Shown piece after piece: positions 1 to 7,760 of a stretch of DNA of 32,261 nucleotides. The stretch is from Candidatus Hydrogenedentota bacterium (GTDB lineage: Bacteria > UBA8481 > J006): the NCBI GenBank assembly GCA_003697085.1, contig RFFU01000010.1:1-32261 (forward strand). Reading direction: 5' to 3'. The notes beneath the pieces were generated by a model. The model was given only the letters and a program-made list of their open reading frames with translations. It searched no databases and was not told the DNA's origin. The stretch's first letter is position 1; each line of letters begins with the position of its first letter. Made by a program: the position numbers and the translations under genes.

Positions 1-1
1 C

Positions 2-352
2 AATTACACGTTCCAGACGAACTTCATTCTCGATGAAGTGCCGGTTCTTGTTACGTACGAATCGGATATCGAAGAAGCGACGCAACTCTTGATAGAGGCC
101 GCTCGCGTCCATGCGGAGATTGCTATCAAGGAGACGGGAGAGGAACCGTACGTACGCGCCGAGTTGGGGGACTCGGGAATCCGGCTGAGGCTGCGTTATC
201 AAACATTGGCAAAGGAACGACAGAAGATATCAAGTGCCATCGTCTTTGACATAGTCAACAAGTTCGGCGGTAACGACAAAGTGGAGTTTGCCTATCCGCA
301 TACTGAGGTGATTTACCGTCCTAAGGGAGGTCCAGTGGCCAAGGAGGCTTGA
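2..352 (+). CDS. MscS-family mechanosensitive channel, C-terminal end (5' truncated by window)
   Basis: The reading frame is open from the first bases of the window. It gives about 116 residues ending in a TGA stop at 350-352. The stretch FILDEVPVLVTYESD followed by an alternating charged and hydrophobic helix is typical of the cytoplasmic C-terminal alpha/beta domain of MscS-type small-conductance mechanosensitive channels, where a VxVxYxSD strand begins the domain. Such channels are inner-membrane heptamers that open under membrane tension to release solutes during hypo-osmotic shock. The pore-forming TM3 helix and beta domain lie outside the window. The GTG at 38 is only an internal codon, since the homologous frame continues upstream of it. 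This is the only protein gene on the plus strand, and it converges on the polysaccharide operon. Family assignment is fairly sure; subtype is unknown. Confidence 0.8.
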   Translation, partial: NYTFQTNFILDEVPVLVTYESDIEEATQLLIEAARVHAEIAIKETGEEPYVRAELGDSGIRLRLRYQTLAKERQKISSAIVFDIVNKFGGNDKVEFAYPHTEVIYRPKGGPVAKEA

Positions 353-596
353 CGCCTGGAAACCAAAGGCAACGCGCTCTCGGGATCTGCGCCGGACAGG
401 AGGAAATCCGAATCGAACGCCGTTTCCGCCTCCTCGGGGATGTGCCGCTCTTTGAAAAGATGTTGAGTATCAACGGGTTAGGTGATATCCCGGCGGTGGA
501 GAGTGGTTAGGAAGAGGGTTGCAGGCGGGGAGCCAGATTTTGAAAAAATCAAGCCCCTCAAACGGCACTCAAGATCTCGATCCGCTGAATCACGCG

Positions 597-751
597 AGGA
601 CTCGAAGCCGCGGAAGTGGGCAGCCTGGCGGCTGCCGAGCCGCACGGACGCGGCGAGAACTTCCGCGGCCGCCCGGAGTGAGGCGCGCACGACGCGCGCC
701 GAGTGGAGGGCGAGTCCTGCCCGGGGAACGGGCTGCGAAGAAGCTTCGCCC
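597..751. other. Nested inverted repeats, candidate structured non-coding RNA
   Basis: This sits in the 495-base gene-free gap between the MscS tail and the sugar transferase. Perfect complementary arms visible in the sequence: 597-604 with 711-718 (8 bp, AGGACTCG/CGAGTCCT); 607-617 with 659-669 (11 bp, GCCGCGGAAGT/ACTTCCGCGGC); inside that, 619-625 with 630-636 (7 bp) and 639-643 with 650-654 (5 bp). Then 682-688 with 694-700 (7 bp), 719-723 with 729-733 (5 bp) and 735-740 with 744-749 (6 bp). The arms nest and do not cross, so they can form one multi-branched fold. Short frames across it translate to low-complexity Arg/Gly/Pro-rich text. It does not match the landmark sequences I know for RNase P, SRP, tmRNA or 6S RNA. 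Strand is undetermined. The rest of 353-847 shows no gene; an A/T-rich spot lies near 535-549. Confidence 0.5.
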
Positions 752-847
752 GACCCCTCTATTTCCCACGCTCCCACATAAGAACGTCTCCAAGACTGCC
801 CAACCCTCCTCTTCTGAAATTGACAAATTGTAAGAATGACACCTTTT

Positions 848-2119
848 TTAGGTGCGGCCGCGGTATTTCCACACGGCCCGCACGGTGCGGAAAAGGATCG
901 CGACGTCCATCTCGAAACTGCGGTTCATCACGTAAAAGAGATCGAGGCGGCCCTTTTCTTCCTCCGTCAAATCGTCCCGGCCGCAGACTTGAACCAATCC
1001 GGTGAGTCCGGGTGGAGTCTGGAGCACCAGTCGGCGCCACGCCGGATACGTGCGCGTTATGCGGGGCAGTTCGGGACGCGGACCGACCAGAGACATTACG
1101 CCCGCCAGAACATTGAGCACCTGCGGCAATTCGTCCAAGGACCATCTCCGTAAAATCCTGCCCACCCGCGTGATCCGTGGATCGGAATCCTCCGTCAAGT
1201 CCGGCCCCCGCAGATCCGCACGCATCGTCCGGAACTTCAATATGCGAAACGGCTTTCCTCCTTTTCCCGTTCGTTCCTGCCGGAAGAAGATCGGTCCGGG
1301 AGAATCGAGTTTGACGGCGAGTGCAATGAGAACCCAAAGTGGTCCCGAAAGAATCAGGATGGCGGCGGAAAGGACGATATCGAGCGTTCGTTTCGCCCAG
1401 ACGTAATGGTGCTCGCCTCGCACCTCGCCGACCGAAAGGACGACCATTCCTCCCAGATCATAGGGAACAGCGCTGACCAAAGTGATCTCCGGCACGTCGG
1501 CGATGACATAGACGGCCCCATTTCTTCTGCGCTCCATAAGGCGATCCGGATCGTAATCGCTCGAGGTCAAAAAGAGGGCGGTGGATCCGTCCCAAGACTC
1601 GATATCGTCGATCCTGCGATCGACTCGGTAACGCCAACCTTCCTTGAGGAGAAACGTGCCGACCCGCGAAGCAAGTTCGTCGGTTCCAAGGACGGCGGCG
1701 GGGATCGGAGGAAGAAGCGTTCGCCCGAGCAGAAATACCACTCCGCGCCAAAAGAGCGTGAACGCGAGCGAAAAAGCGGCCTCGTAGATCAAGACGAGGC
1801 GGCTCGTTTCGAGAAAGCGACCGAAGAAGACGCCCGCGGCGAGAATCACAGACCCCGCCGCCCAAGCCTCGACGAGGTCGGCGAAGTCCGAACCGCGAGG
1901 CCGAAGGAAACTGCGGCGATAGATACCGGCCCCGGCAAAGGTCCCCAAGCGCGTCAAAAGGAGAAACGGAAACAGACGCCGCACCTCGAAGAGGTCCCGC
2001 GCCGGAATCGCTTCGCCGAAGCGGATCACCAACGCCAGCGCAACGGCCGCAACGAAGAGAAGGACATCGAGCAGGATCGCAGCCGTCCCCTCGATGCCGC
2101 GCGAACTGCGCCCTTTCAT
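848..2119 (-). CDS. WbaP-type polyprenyl-phosphate sugar-phosphate transferase
   Basis: This 423-residue inner-membrane protein transfers a sugar 1-phosphate from a nucleotide sugar to undecaprenyl phosphate, the first step of lipid-linked O-antigen or exopolysaccharide repeat-unit assembly. The N-terminal ~115 residues hold about four hydrophobic segments, followed by a soluble middle domain. The C-terminal ~185 residues are the bacterial sugar transferase domain: KRTLDIVLS and a membrane-dipping helix, DSPGPIFFRQERTGKGG, FRILKFRTM, RRWSLDELPQ, SLVGPRPE and a closing PPGLTGLVQV motif. Its ATG overlaps the upstream dehydratase stop as ATGA, so translation is probably coupled. It is the last gene of the operon. 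The specific sugar cannot be read from sequence. The N-terminal membrane domain resembles that of the upstream gene. Confidence 0.92.
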   Translation of the reverse strand: MKGRSSRGIEGTAAILLDVLLFVAAVALALVIRFGEAIPARDLFEVRRLFPFLLLTRLGTFAGAGIYRRSFLRPRGSDFADLVEAWAAGSVILAAGVFFGRFLETSRLVLIYEAAFSLAFTLFWRGVVFLLGRTLLPPIPAAVLGTDELASRVGTFLLKEGWRYRVDRRIDDIESWDGSTALFLTSSDYDPDRLMERRRNGAVYVIADVPEITLVSAVPYDLGGMVVLSVGEVRGEHHYVWAKRTLDIVLSAAILILSGPLWVLIALAVKLDSPGPIFFRQERTGKGGKPFRILKFRTMRADLRGPDLTEDSDPRITRVGRILRRWSLDELPQVLNVLAGVMSLVGPRPELPRITRTYPAWRRLVLQTPPGLTGLVQVCGRDDLTEEEKGRLDLFYVMNRSFEMDVAILFRTVRAVWKYRGRT

Positions 2120-4023
2120 CCGCTTCCGGCTCCCCCTTTCTCCTCTCCGGCTCCCTCCCGATCGTCGCGCGCCCCTTCCCGCGAATCGCGACTCAGCGAA
2201 TCGCGACGCGGACCCTCCGGCTCGTATTCCGATACCACGCGCTTCAACATCCGGCGAATCTCCTCCGCCGTCGCCTCGTAGAGCCGCTTCTCGAGATCCT
2301 CGACGACACGAAAGACCTCCGGATTCGGACGACCCGTTCCCCGCACACGAAAGACCTTGCGCGCTTCCGTCGGAACGATGTTCTCTCCCTCCGTTAACAC
2401 CTCCTCGACCAGTTTCTCTCCCGGTCGCAAACCGGTAAAGACGATCGGGACATCGATATCGGGCCGGAGGCCCGCGAGCGTAATCATATTGCGCGCGAGA
2501 TCGAGAATCCTCACGGGCTGCCCCATCTCCAGAACGAAGAGGTCCGTCTTCCGCGCAAGGAAGGAGGCTTCGAGGACGAGATGTACCGCCTCGGGAATCG
2601 TCATAAAATACCGAATCACGTGCGGGTGGGTCACGGTAACCGGCCCTCGGTGCTCGATCTGTTTCCGGAAAAGGGGAACGACGGAACCGCTGGAGCCGAA
2701 AACGTTACCGAACCGGACGGCGGCCCGAACAATTCGGCCGTCGTGGGCAACCAGGATTTCCTCCGCAAAACGCTTCGTCGCCCCCATTACGCTCGTCGGC
2801 CTGACGGCCTTGTCCGTCGATATCAAAACGAACCGCTCGGTTCCCGAGGATTCCGCGACCTCGAGGACGTTTCGGGTTCCCAGAATATTCGTCGAGACAG
2901 CCTCGGTGATATTCGTCTCCATCATCGGAACGTGCTTGCACGCGGCGGCGTGAAAGACGATCCGCGGTTGCGTCTGCCGAAAGACGGCCTCGAGTCGTTC
3001 TCGATTCCGAATATCCGCAACGAAAACGAGCGGGGGTGTTTCCGGGCGCGAAGCGCGCAGGATACCGTCGATCTCGAAAAGACCCGATTCGGAATGATCG
3101 AGGAGGATCACGCGGGCGCCTGCGTCGGCGACTTGGCGGCAGATTTCGGAGCCGATCGAACCCGCCGCCCCGGTCACCAGAACCGTCTCTCCGCGAAGGC
3201 GATCCGCGAACCGCCGGGGATCGATCTCGAGCGTTTCGCGACCGAGCAGATCTTCCGGCTCGATGCGGCGGATTCGTTCAAAGGGCACGTCGCCGCGGAT
3301 GATCGAGAGAAGTCCGGGGACGATGCGAAACCGCGTTCTCACCTCGCGGCAGGCCGCCACCAGAGAACGCATCTGGTCGCCGGTGGCGGACGGGATCGCG
3401 AGAATGATCTCCTCGACATCCAGCGCTTCGACCGCCCGCGGAATTTCATTCCGCCCCCCGATCACACGAACCCCGTCTATCCAGAGCCCGTGCTTTCCCG
3501 GATCGTCGTCGATGAAGCCCACGACGTTCATATCCGATTCCGGATGGTTCCGGATCTCGCGGAGTGTCATAACCCCCGCCTCCCCTGCTCCCACCAACAG
3601 CACCCGCCGCCCTTTTTCCAGCCTCCCGCCCCGGCGTTCCCTCCGATGTTCCGGAAGAACACGAAGTGCAAAACGGTACGCGCCTGTCAAAAAGAGCGTA
3701 AAGATCGGTTCCAGGAGAAGCACGGCGCGGGAGGTTCCTTCCGGTCCGGCGAGATAGATGACCGCCCAGCCGATCAGGGAACCAAGGGAAAGAGCGGCGA
3801 GAAGACGGCGGAGTTCGGAAGCACCCGCGTAGCGGAAAGACCATCGGTCACATTGAAAGAGACCAAAGCCAACGAGCCGCGCCGCCGTCATCACGAACGC
3901 GGCACGGAGGAGAATCGAAACCTCGACGGCGGGAATAGCGGAGCCGAAACGAACGAGCGCGGCGAGAAAGATCGCCAAAAAGACGGAGGCCGCATCCGCG
4001 ACATAGAACCAAAACCTTCTCAC
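2116..4023 (-). CDS. CapD/WbpM/FlaA1-type nucleotide-sugar 4,6-dehydratase (membrane-anchored)
   Basis: This 635-residue protein combines roughly 100 residues of N-terminal membrane helices (RFGSAIP loop) with two nucleotide-binding regions. The first (VGAGEAG, near residue 145) is the CoA-binding-like middle domain. The second is an extended short-chain dehydrogenase/reductase domain with VTGAAGSIGSEI near residue 280. The catalytic region STDKAVRPTSVMGATK, near 397, has Met in place of the usual Tyr, which is the norm in the WbpM/PglF/CapD subfamily. These enzymes convert UDP-GlcNAc to a 4-keto-6-deoxy sugar on the cytoplasmic side. The start is GTG, with GGGAGG a few bases upstream. It lies 22 nt downstream of the polytopic membrane protein, the only non-overlapping junction in this operon, and overlaps the sugar transferase by 4 nt. 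A charged tail of about 50 residues follows the enzyme domain. The exact product sugar is inferred from the family. Confidence 0.9.
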   Translation of the reverse strand: MRRFWFYVADAASVFLAIFLAALVRFGSAIPAVEVSILLRAAFVMTAARLVGFGLFQCDRWSFRYAGASELRRLLAALSLGSLIGWAVIYLAGPEGTSRAVLLLEPIFTLFLTGAYRFALRVLPEHRRERRGGRLEKGRRVLLVGAGEAGVMTLREIRNHPESDMNVVGFIDDDPGKHGLWIDGVRVIGGRNEIPRAVEALDVEEIILAIPSATGDQMRSLVAACREVRTRFRIVPGLLSIIRGDVPFERIRRIEPEDLLGRETLEIDPRRFADRLRGETVLVTGAAGSIGSEICRQVADAGARVILLDHSESGLFEIDGILRASRPETPPLVFVADIRNRERLEAVFRQTQPRIVFHAAACKHVPMMETNITEAVSTNILGTRNVLEVAESSGTERFVLISTDKAVRPTSVMGATKRFAEEILVAHDGRIVRAAVRFGNVFGSSGSVVPLFRKQIEHRGPVTVTHPHVIRYFMTIPEAVHLVLEASFLARKTDLFVLEMGQPVRILDLARNMITLAGLRPDIDVPIVFTGLRPGEKLVEEVLTEGENIVPTEARKVFRVRGTGRPNPEVFRVVEDLEKRLYEATAEEIRRMLKRVVSEYEPEGPRRDSLSRDSREGARDDREGAGEEKGGAGSG

Positions 4024-4045
4024 AGCGCCTCCCTCTTTTCGTCCT

Positions 4046-5599
4046 TCACGTTTCTTGAATTCCGAGGCTTCGGGTACCGGATACCAACCTCTTCCCGCCT
4101 CCTGTCGTCTCGTAGGGTATCCACTCTACGACTTTTCCCCGCGGGCGCAATTCCCCCGTTCTCCCGAGATCGAAAACCGCAAAATACCGCGGGTCGATCC
4201 CCCCGAGCAAAACCCGTCTTCCCTCGGCGGCATAACGCCGCACCGCCGGCAGTTGCTCCTCCGGTGCAAGACACCGGACGACTCGGTCCGTCTCGAAGGC
4301 CCTGTCCCGCTGAATCCTCCAGACCATGGCGGTTCCGTAGGCTACAGGATCGAGAAGAAGAATCTCCGGCTCCTCCGATCGTCGGGCCAACAAACGAAAG
4401 AGTTCCCGTGACCGTTCCTCCGCTCCTCCGTACGGAAAGAAGATTTCCCGCCGCTCGTCGTACCATTCCCCCCATTCGAAACCGTTTGGACCGGATGCGA
4501 ATCGAGCCAATCCGGGAAGCATCCACGTCGAATGGGAGAAGGAGGAGCCGAGAATCACCGGAGCGATGAAGAGAAGTGCAACCGCCAAACGCGGAAGAAA
4601 CCGAAAGCCGTACCAAGATTCCGCGGGGATCGCCCGCCGAAACTCCTCCGTTCCCATTCCGGCCAGGAGCGCCATACCGAAGAGGCCGGGGACGGTTCCG
4701 AGGAACAACCCCCTCGGGTTCGTCCCGCCGGTGAAAGCGAACGAGAGAAGAAGAGCGAAGCAAAGCGGAAGAAGCCTTCGAAAACGTCTTGCGGCGGCCA
4801 AGATTCCCATACCGAGAAGGAACCAACCCGCGACGGGCGCCGCCATCGATAGAAAAGCCGCCTTCAGCAATAGGGCCGCACTCCCCTCCCGGAGGAGGCT
4901 TCCGAGCAGCGCCGCGATAAGAACGATCGTCGCCACGGAACCTCCACGGTAGCGACAGAGGAATCCCACGAGCAGAAGAACGATACCGGCCGAAAGAAAT
5001 TCCGCGTCGGCCAGCGCCGCCGCGGCAAAGAAGCCGCCGGAGAGAAGCCAAGACACTTTTTCGTCGAAGACGGCCGCGCGGAGGAGGAGAGTGACCCCGG
5101 GAGCGAAGAGAAACGCGGCCAGGGCCGCCGGAACGAAGGCCCCGGCCAAGTACCACGTCACCGGCGCGAAAGCAAAGAGTACGCCCGAAGCAAAGAGGGC
5201 TGTTCGTGTCTCCGTCATCGGGGAGGCCGCCGCCGCAGCGAAGAGAATCATTCCTCCCACCAGAAGCGCCGCCGGGAACGTCCCCGTCTCCAGCCGATCC
5301 CCCCGCGGTCGGGGAACGATCCAGCGACCGAGAATGCGATAAAACTGCGGTGCCGTCGCACCTGTAAACCAAAATTCTTCTTCTTCTTTCGTCAATCCCT
5401 CCGGATTCCCCCTCACTTTCCGTTCCTCCGAAAACCACTCCGGACACGTCGCCGCGAAGAGCGCCGCCTCACGCCCCCAGACGATGCGCGGGGGATAAAC
5501 GACGGCGGCGAGAAGAAGGACGGTCGCGATGACCAGAAACAGCCGTTTCAAGTATGCCTTCCTTTCCTGAGCTTCTTCCTCCAAAAGGTCCTCCGTCAA
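4046..5599 (-). CDS. Polytopic inner-membrane protein of the polysaccharide operon, function unknown
   Basis: This protein of about 517 residues has roughly ten hydrophobic helices between residues 18 and 370. A soluble C-terminal part of ~130 residues follows (ILLLDPVAYGTAMVW, then GGIDPRYFAVFD). The shape, a multi-helix body with a C-terminal globular domain, resembles GT-C-fold glycosyltransferases of the PMT/ArnT type. I do not see a convincing acidic catalytic motif in the first loop, so that is only a guess. Start choice is uncertain. The first frame start is a TTG overlapping the upstream stop (TTGA). A second TTG at 5551, just before the first membrane helix, has a strong AAGGAAGG Shine-Dalgarno about 5 nt upstream and would give 501 residues. 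Its position between a membrane glycosyltransferase and the dehydratase implies a role in the same polysaccharide. Confidence 0.75.
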   Translation of the reverse strand: MTEDLLEEEAQERKAYLKRLFLVIATVLLLAAVVYPPRIVWGREAALFAATCPEWFSEERKVRGNPEGLTKEEEEFWFTGATAPQFYRILGRWIVPRPRGDRLETGTFPAALLVGGMILFAAAAASPMTETRTALFASGVLFAFAPVTWYLAGAFVPAALAAFLFAPGVTLLLRAAVFDEKVSWLLSGGFFAAAALADAEFLSAGIVLLLVGFLCRYRGGSVATIVLIAALLGSLLREGSAALLLKAAFLSMAAPVAGWFLLGMGILAAARRFRRLLPLCFALLLSFAFTGGTNPRGLFLGTVPGLFGMALLAGMGTEEFRRAIPAESWYGFRFLPRLAVALLFIAPVILGSSFSHSTWMLPGLARFASGPNGFEWGEWYDERREIFFPYGGAEERSRELFRLLARRSEEPEILLLDPVAYGTAMVWRIQRDRAFETDRVVRCLAPEEQLPAVRRYAAEGRRVLLGGIDPRYFAVFDLGRTGELRPRGKVVEWIPYETTGGGKRLVSGTRSLGIQET

Positions 5600-6909
5600 T
5601 TTCTTGTATTCCTTCCAGAAGAGTTACATTCAGGCAACGCCCCTTCGAGACATTCCGCCGGCATTCCGGTTGACTGCGGAAACCGCCCGCCCCCGCGCGT
5701 CGTTTCGGCCTTTTCCCAGACCGCCGGAGAAATCCCGACCATTCCTCTACAGAAGCCGAGGAAGGCGGCGGTGAGGGCACCTAAGGCGTAGGCCCCGATG
5801 CCGAGAAGGCGCGCGGTCCGGCGCCGTCGCGACGGCGTCAAGAAAAGAATCGAAACAGCGCTTCCCGCCGCCGCCGACATTCTCGAGCGTGCCACTCGCC
5901 GCAAATCCGGCGCGATGGAGACGGCGAAGACCGACCCGATCGGAAGGAGAAGCCAGCGCAGAACCTTTTGGGAGAAAAGGGCGAAGACGGTCGCGGGGCG
6001 TGGGGCTCCCCAATCCAGAGCACGGGCGACGCGCACATCTTGAGCGACCATCCTCACCCGCCGCCGCCACTCCTCACCCATCCGCGATCCGGCGCGTTCG
6101 CGGGCGACCGCCTCGGGGACAAAGACATTCCATCGGCGGCGGCGATGAAGCGACAGCGGAACGAAGGAGTCGTCGGCGAGATCGTGGGGAATCCCGCGCG
6201 GATAATCCTCCTTCCGTACACCGTAAACACCTCCCGCCCCCATCAAGAGAAGCCCGGCGTCCGAGGCCGCCCGTTTCAGGAAGGTCTCATACCGCCAGTA
6301 AAGACTCTCGCCCGCGGACGAGGCGGATTCTTCGGCATTGGAATACCGCAGGTCTCCCGCGGCGATCCCGACGCGTTCGTCTTCGAGGCGATCGACCAGC
6401 GCTTCCACAACATCCGGCTCGAAGACGGTGTTCGCATCCGTGATGACGATCGCCTCTCCCCGCGACAATTCGACTCCCTTTTCCAGCGCGGCGACCTTCC
6501 CGGCTCGATCTTGCTCCACAACGATCGCGCCGGCCGCCCTGGCTCTCTCCGCCGTGGCATCGGTCGAGCCGTCCGAGATCACGATGATCTCCATTTTTCG
6601 TTCCGTCTGCTGCGCTTCAAGGTTTCGGACTCTCCCGCCGATAACCACCTCTTCATTGTGCGCCGCGATCAACACCGTAACTGAACCGATCCTGCGATCG
6701 CGACGAAATCGGAAGGGACCTCGCCGACGCGCAAGAAGAACGAGGAGGAGAGGATAGCCGAGGAGATTCCAGAAGAGCGCGGCGCCGCTTGCCACGGCCA
6801 AGGCGACACGGACCGCCGATGGAGTTCTTTCCTTCCCGCGGTTCGGCGTGTCAGGCGAGACGTTTCCCGACGACGAGCGCGCTTCGGAACGGTCTTCTTC
6901 CCCGCTCAC
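5596..6909 (-). CDS. Membrane-associated family 2 glycosyltransferase (QxxRW type)
   Basis: This 437-residue GT-A-fold enzyme has an N-terminal membrane helix, then TVLIAAHNEE, the nucleotide-binding ISDGSTDAT (Asp near residue 113), TDAN as the DxD equivalent (Asp near 158), an acidic LADDSF motif, and QKVLRW, matching the QxxRW motif of processive GT2 enzymes. Two or three C-terminal hydrophobic segments follow. It probably adds or polymerises sugars on a lipid carrier at the inner membrane. I chose the GTG at 6909 because it overlaps the upstream stop as GTGA and has GGAG 5 nt upstream. The open frame continues to 6975, but that stretch is the antisense-free overlap with the neighbouring gene and reads as low-complexity Gly/Ser. 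The donor and acceptor sugars are unknown. Confidence 0.88.
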   Translation of the reverse strand: MSGEEDRSEARSSSGNVSPDTPNRGKERTPSAVRVALAVASGAALFWNLLGYPLLLVLLARRRGPFRFRRDRRIGSVTVLIAAHNEEVVIGGRVRNLEAQQTERKMEIIVISDGSTDATAERARAAGAIVVEQDRAGKVAALEKGVELSRGEAIVITDANTVFEPDVVEALVDRLEDERVGIAAGDLRYSNAEESASSAGESLYWRYETFLKRAASDAGLLLMGAGGVYGVRKEDYPRGIPHDLADDSFVPLSLHRRRRWNVFVPEAVARERAGSRMGEEWRRRVRMVAQDVRVARALDWGAPRPATVFALFSQKVLRWLLLPIGSVFAVSIAPDLRRVARSRMSAAAGSAVSILFLTPSRRRRTARLLGIGAYALGALTAAFLGFCRGMVGISPAVWEKAETTRGGGRFPQSTGMPAECLEGALPECNSSGRNTRN

Positions 6910-7760
6910 AGCATCTCCGCCGCACGAATAAGGCCCTGACGCCGGCGCGGATCCCCCGCCAACGCGGCCCCACAACGCAGCGCCGCCTTCAAGAACCGTT
7001 TTCGCTGTCCCTGATCCCCCTTCGACTCTCCGAAACGCTCGAGCAGTTTCAAAGCCCCTTGGTAATAGGGAACTTCTCGTCCGGCCGGAACCTCATCTCC
7101 TCCCTCGTGATCCACTTCCACCAGCGGGTCATAGAGGATGTTGTACCCGAGACGGCGGGCGCGGAAGCACCAATCCGTCTCCTCGTGATAAAGAAAATAT
7201 TCCGGGTCGAACGGGCCGACTACACGCCACGCTTCCGCATCGATCGCGAGGCAGGATCCCTGAACCGCCCCCACCTCCCGCGCGGGAGGCACAACGTACG
7301 TGCGGCGGATTCGGTGCCACCACCGGTGAACTCCGACCGCCTCAAGAAGCAGTCCAGACAATGATATTTTATTATAAAATGATTTCTGCACCGAACCGTC
7401 GAGACGCCGGACACACGGACCGATCGCCGCAACGCGTTCCTCGCGCAATCTCCCGAACCACGCCGGCCACGAGCCGATCCGCAACCGAACGTCCGGATTC
7501 ACCAAAAGAAACGCATCCGGCCGGCTCCCGCTCGAAAGAATCCGATCGATGCCCGCGTTCACGCCCGCGGCAAAGCCCTCGTTTCTCTCCAGGACCACCG
7601 GCGTCTCTCCGCCGCCTTCCAACCGGTCCGCTTCCTCACCCCCGTTGTCCACAAGGACTATCTCCTCCACCAGCGGCCCCAAGACCGAACGGCAATTCCG
7701 AGCCGCCGCCAACGTCGCCTCCGCCGAACGGTAATTGACGACGACGACTCCGATCCTCAT
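6906..7760 (-). CDS. Family 2 glycosyltransferase, rhamnosyltransferase-like
   Basis: This 284-residue cytoplasmic GT2 enzyme of the WbbL/RfbF type begins MRIGVVVVNYRSAEAT. It carries LVDNGG, NEGFAAGVNAGI, LLVNPDVR as the DxD-like metal site, and FLYHEETDWCFRARRLGY, which is characteristic of rhamnosyltransferase-like GT2 proteins. It would add one sugar to the growing repeat unit. The start is fixed by the ATGA overlap with the upstream GT4 gene. The frame stays open up to 8297, but the upstream translation is Gly/Arg-rich out-of-frame text from the GT4 gene. An AT-rich island inside the gene (7360-7388) stands out from the GC-rich surroundings. The sugar specificity is not readable. Confidence 0.9.
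   Translation of the reverse strand: MRIGVVVVNYRSAEATLAAARNCRSVLGPLVEEIVLVDNGGEEADRLEGGGETPVVLERNEGFAAGVNAGIDRILSSGSRPDAFLLVNPDVRLRIGSWPAWFGRLREERVAAIGPCVRRLDGSVQKSFYNKISLSGLLLEAVGVHRWWHRIRRTYVVPPAREVGAVQGSCLAIDAEAWRVVGPFDPEYFLYHEETDWCFRARRLGYNILYDPLVEVDHEGGDEVPAGREVPYYQGALKLLERFGESKGDQGQRKRFLKAALRCGAALAGDPRRRQGLIRAAEML

Noticed and set aside
597-751. Palindromic region considered as RNase P, SRP, tmRNA, 6S RNA or an integron attC site
   Set aside because: None of the landmark sequences of these RNAs or the attC end boxes could be found on either strand.
840-855. CACCT-T-run-AGGTG hairpin at the operon end, considered as terminator
   Set aside because: The stem is only 5 bp and overlaps the stop codon, and the A/T run is in the loop and not after the stem on either strand.
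482-1005. Several overlapping 78-105 codon frames in the left gap
   Set aside because: They overlap each other on both strands, are Arg/Pro/Gly-rich, and coincide with the palindromic element; none shows a ribosome site with a protein-like composition.
2581-4569. 662-codon open frame on the plus strand
   Set aside because: It lies antisense across the dehydratase and membrane-protein genes, which have clear families; the translation is charged low-complexity sequence produced by GC-rich codon bias.
4020-5447. 475-codon minus-strand frame overlapping the polytopic membrane protein
   Set aside because: Gly/Arg/Ser-rich out-of-frame reading; the alternative frame has proper membrane helices.
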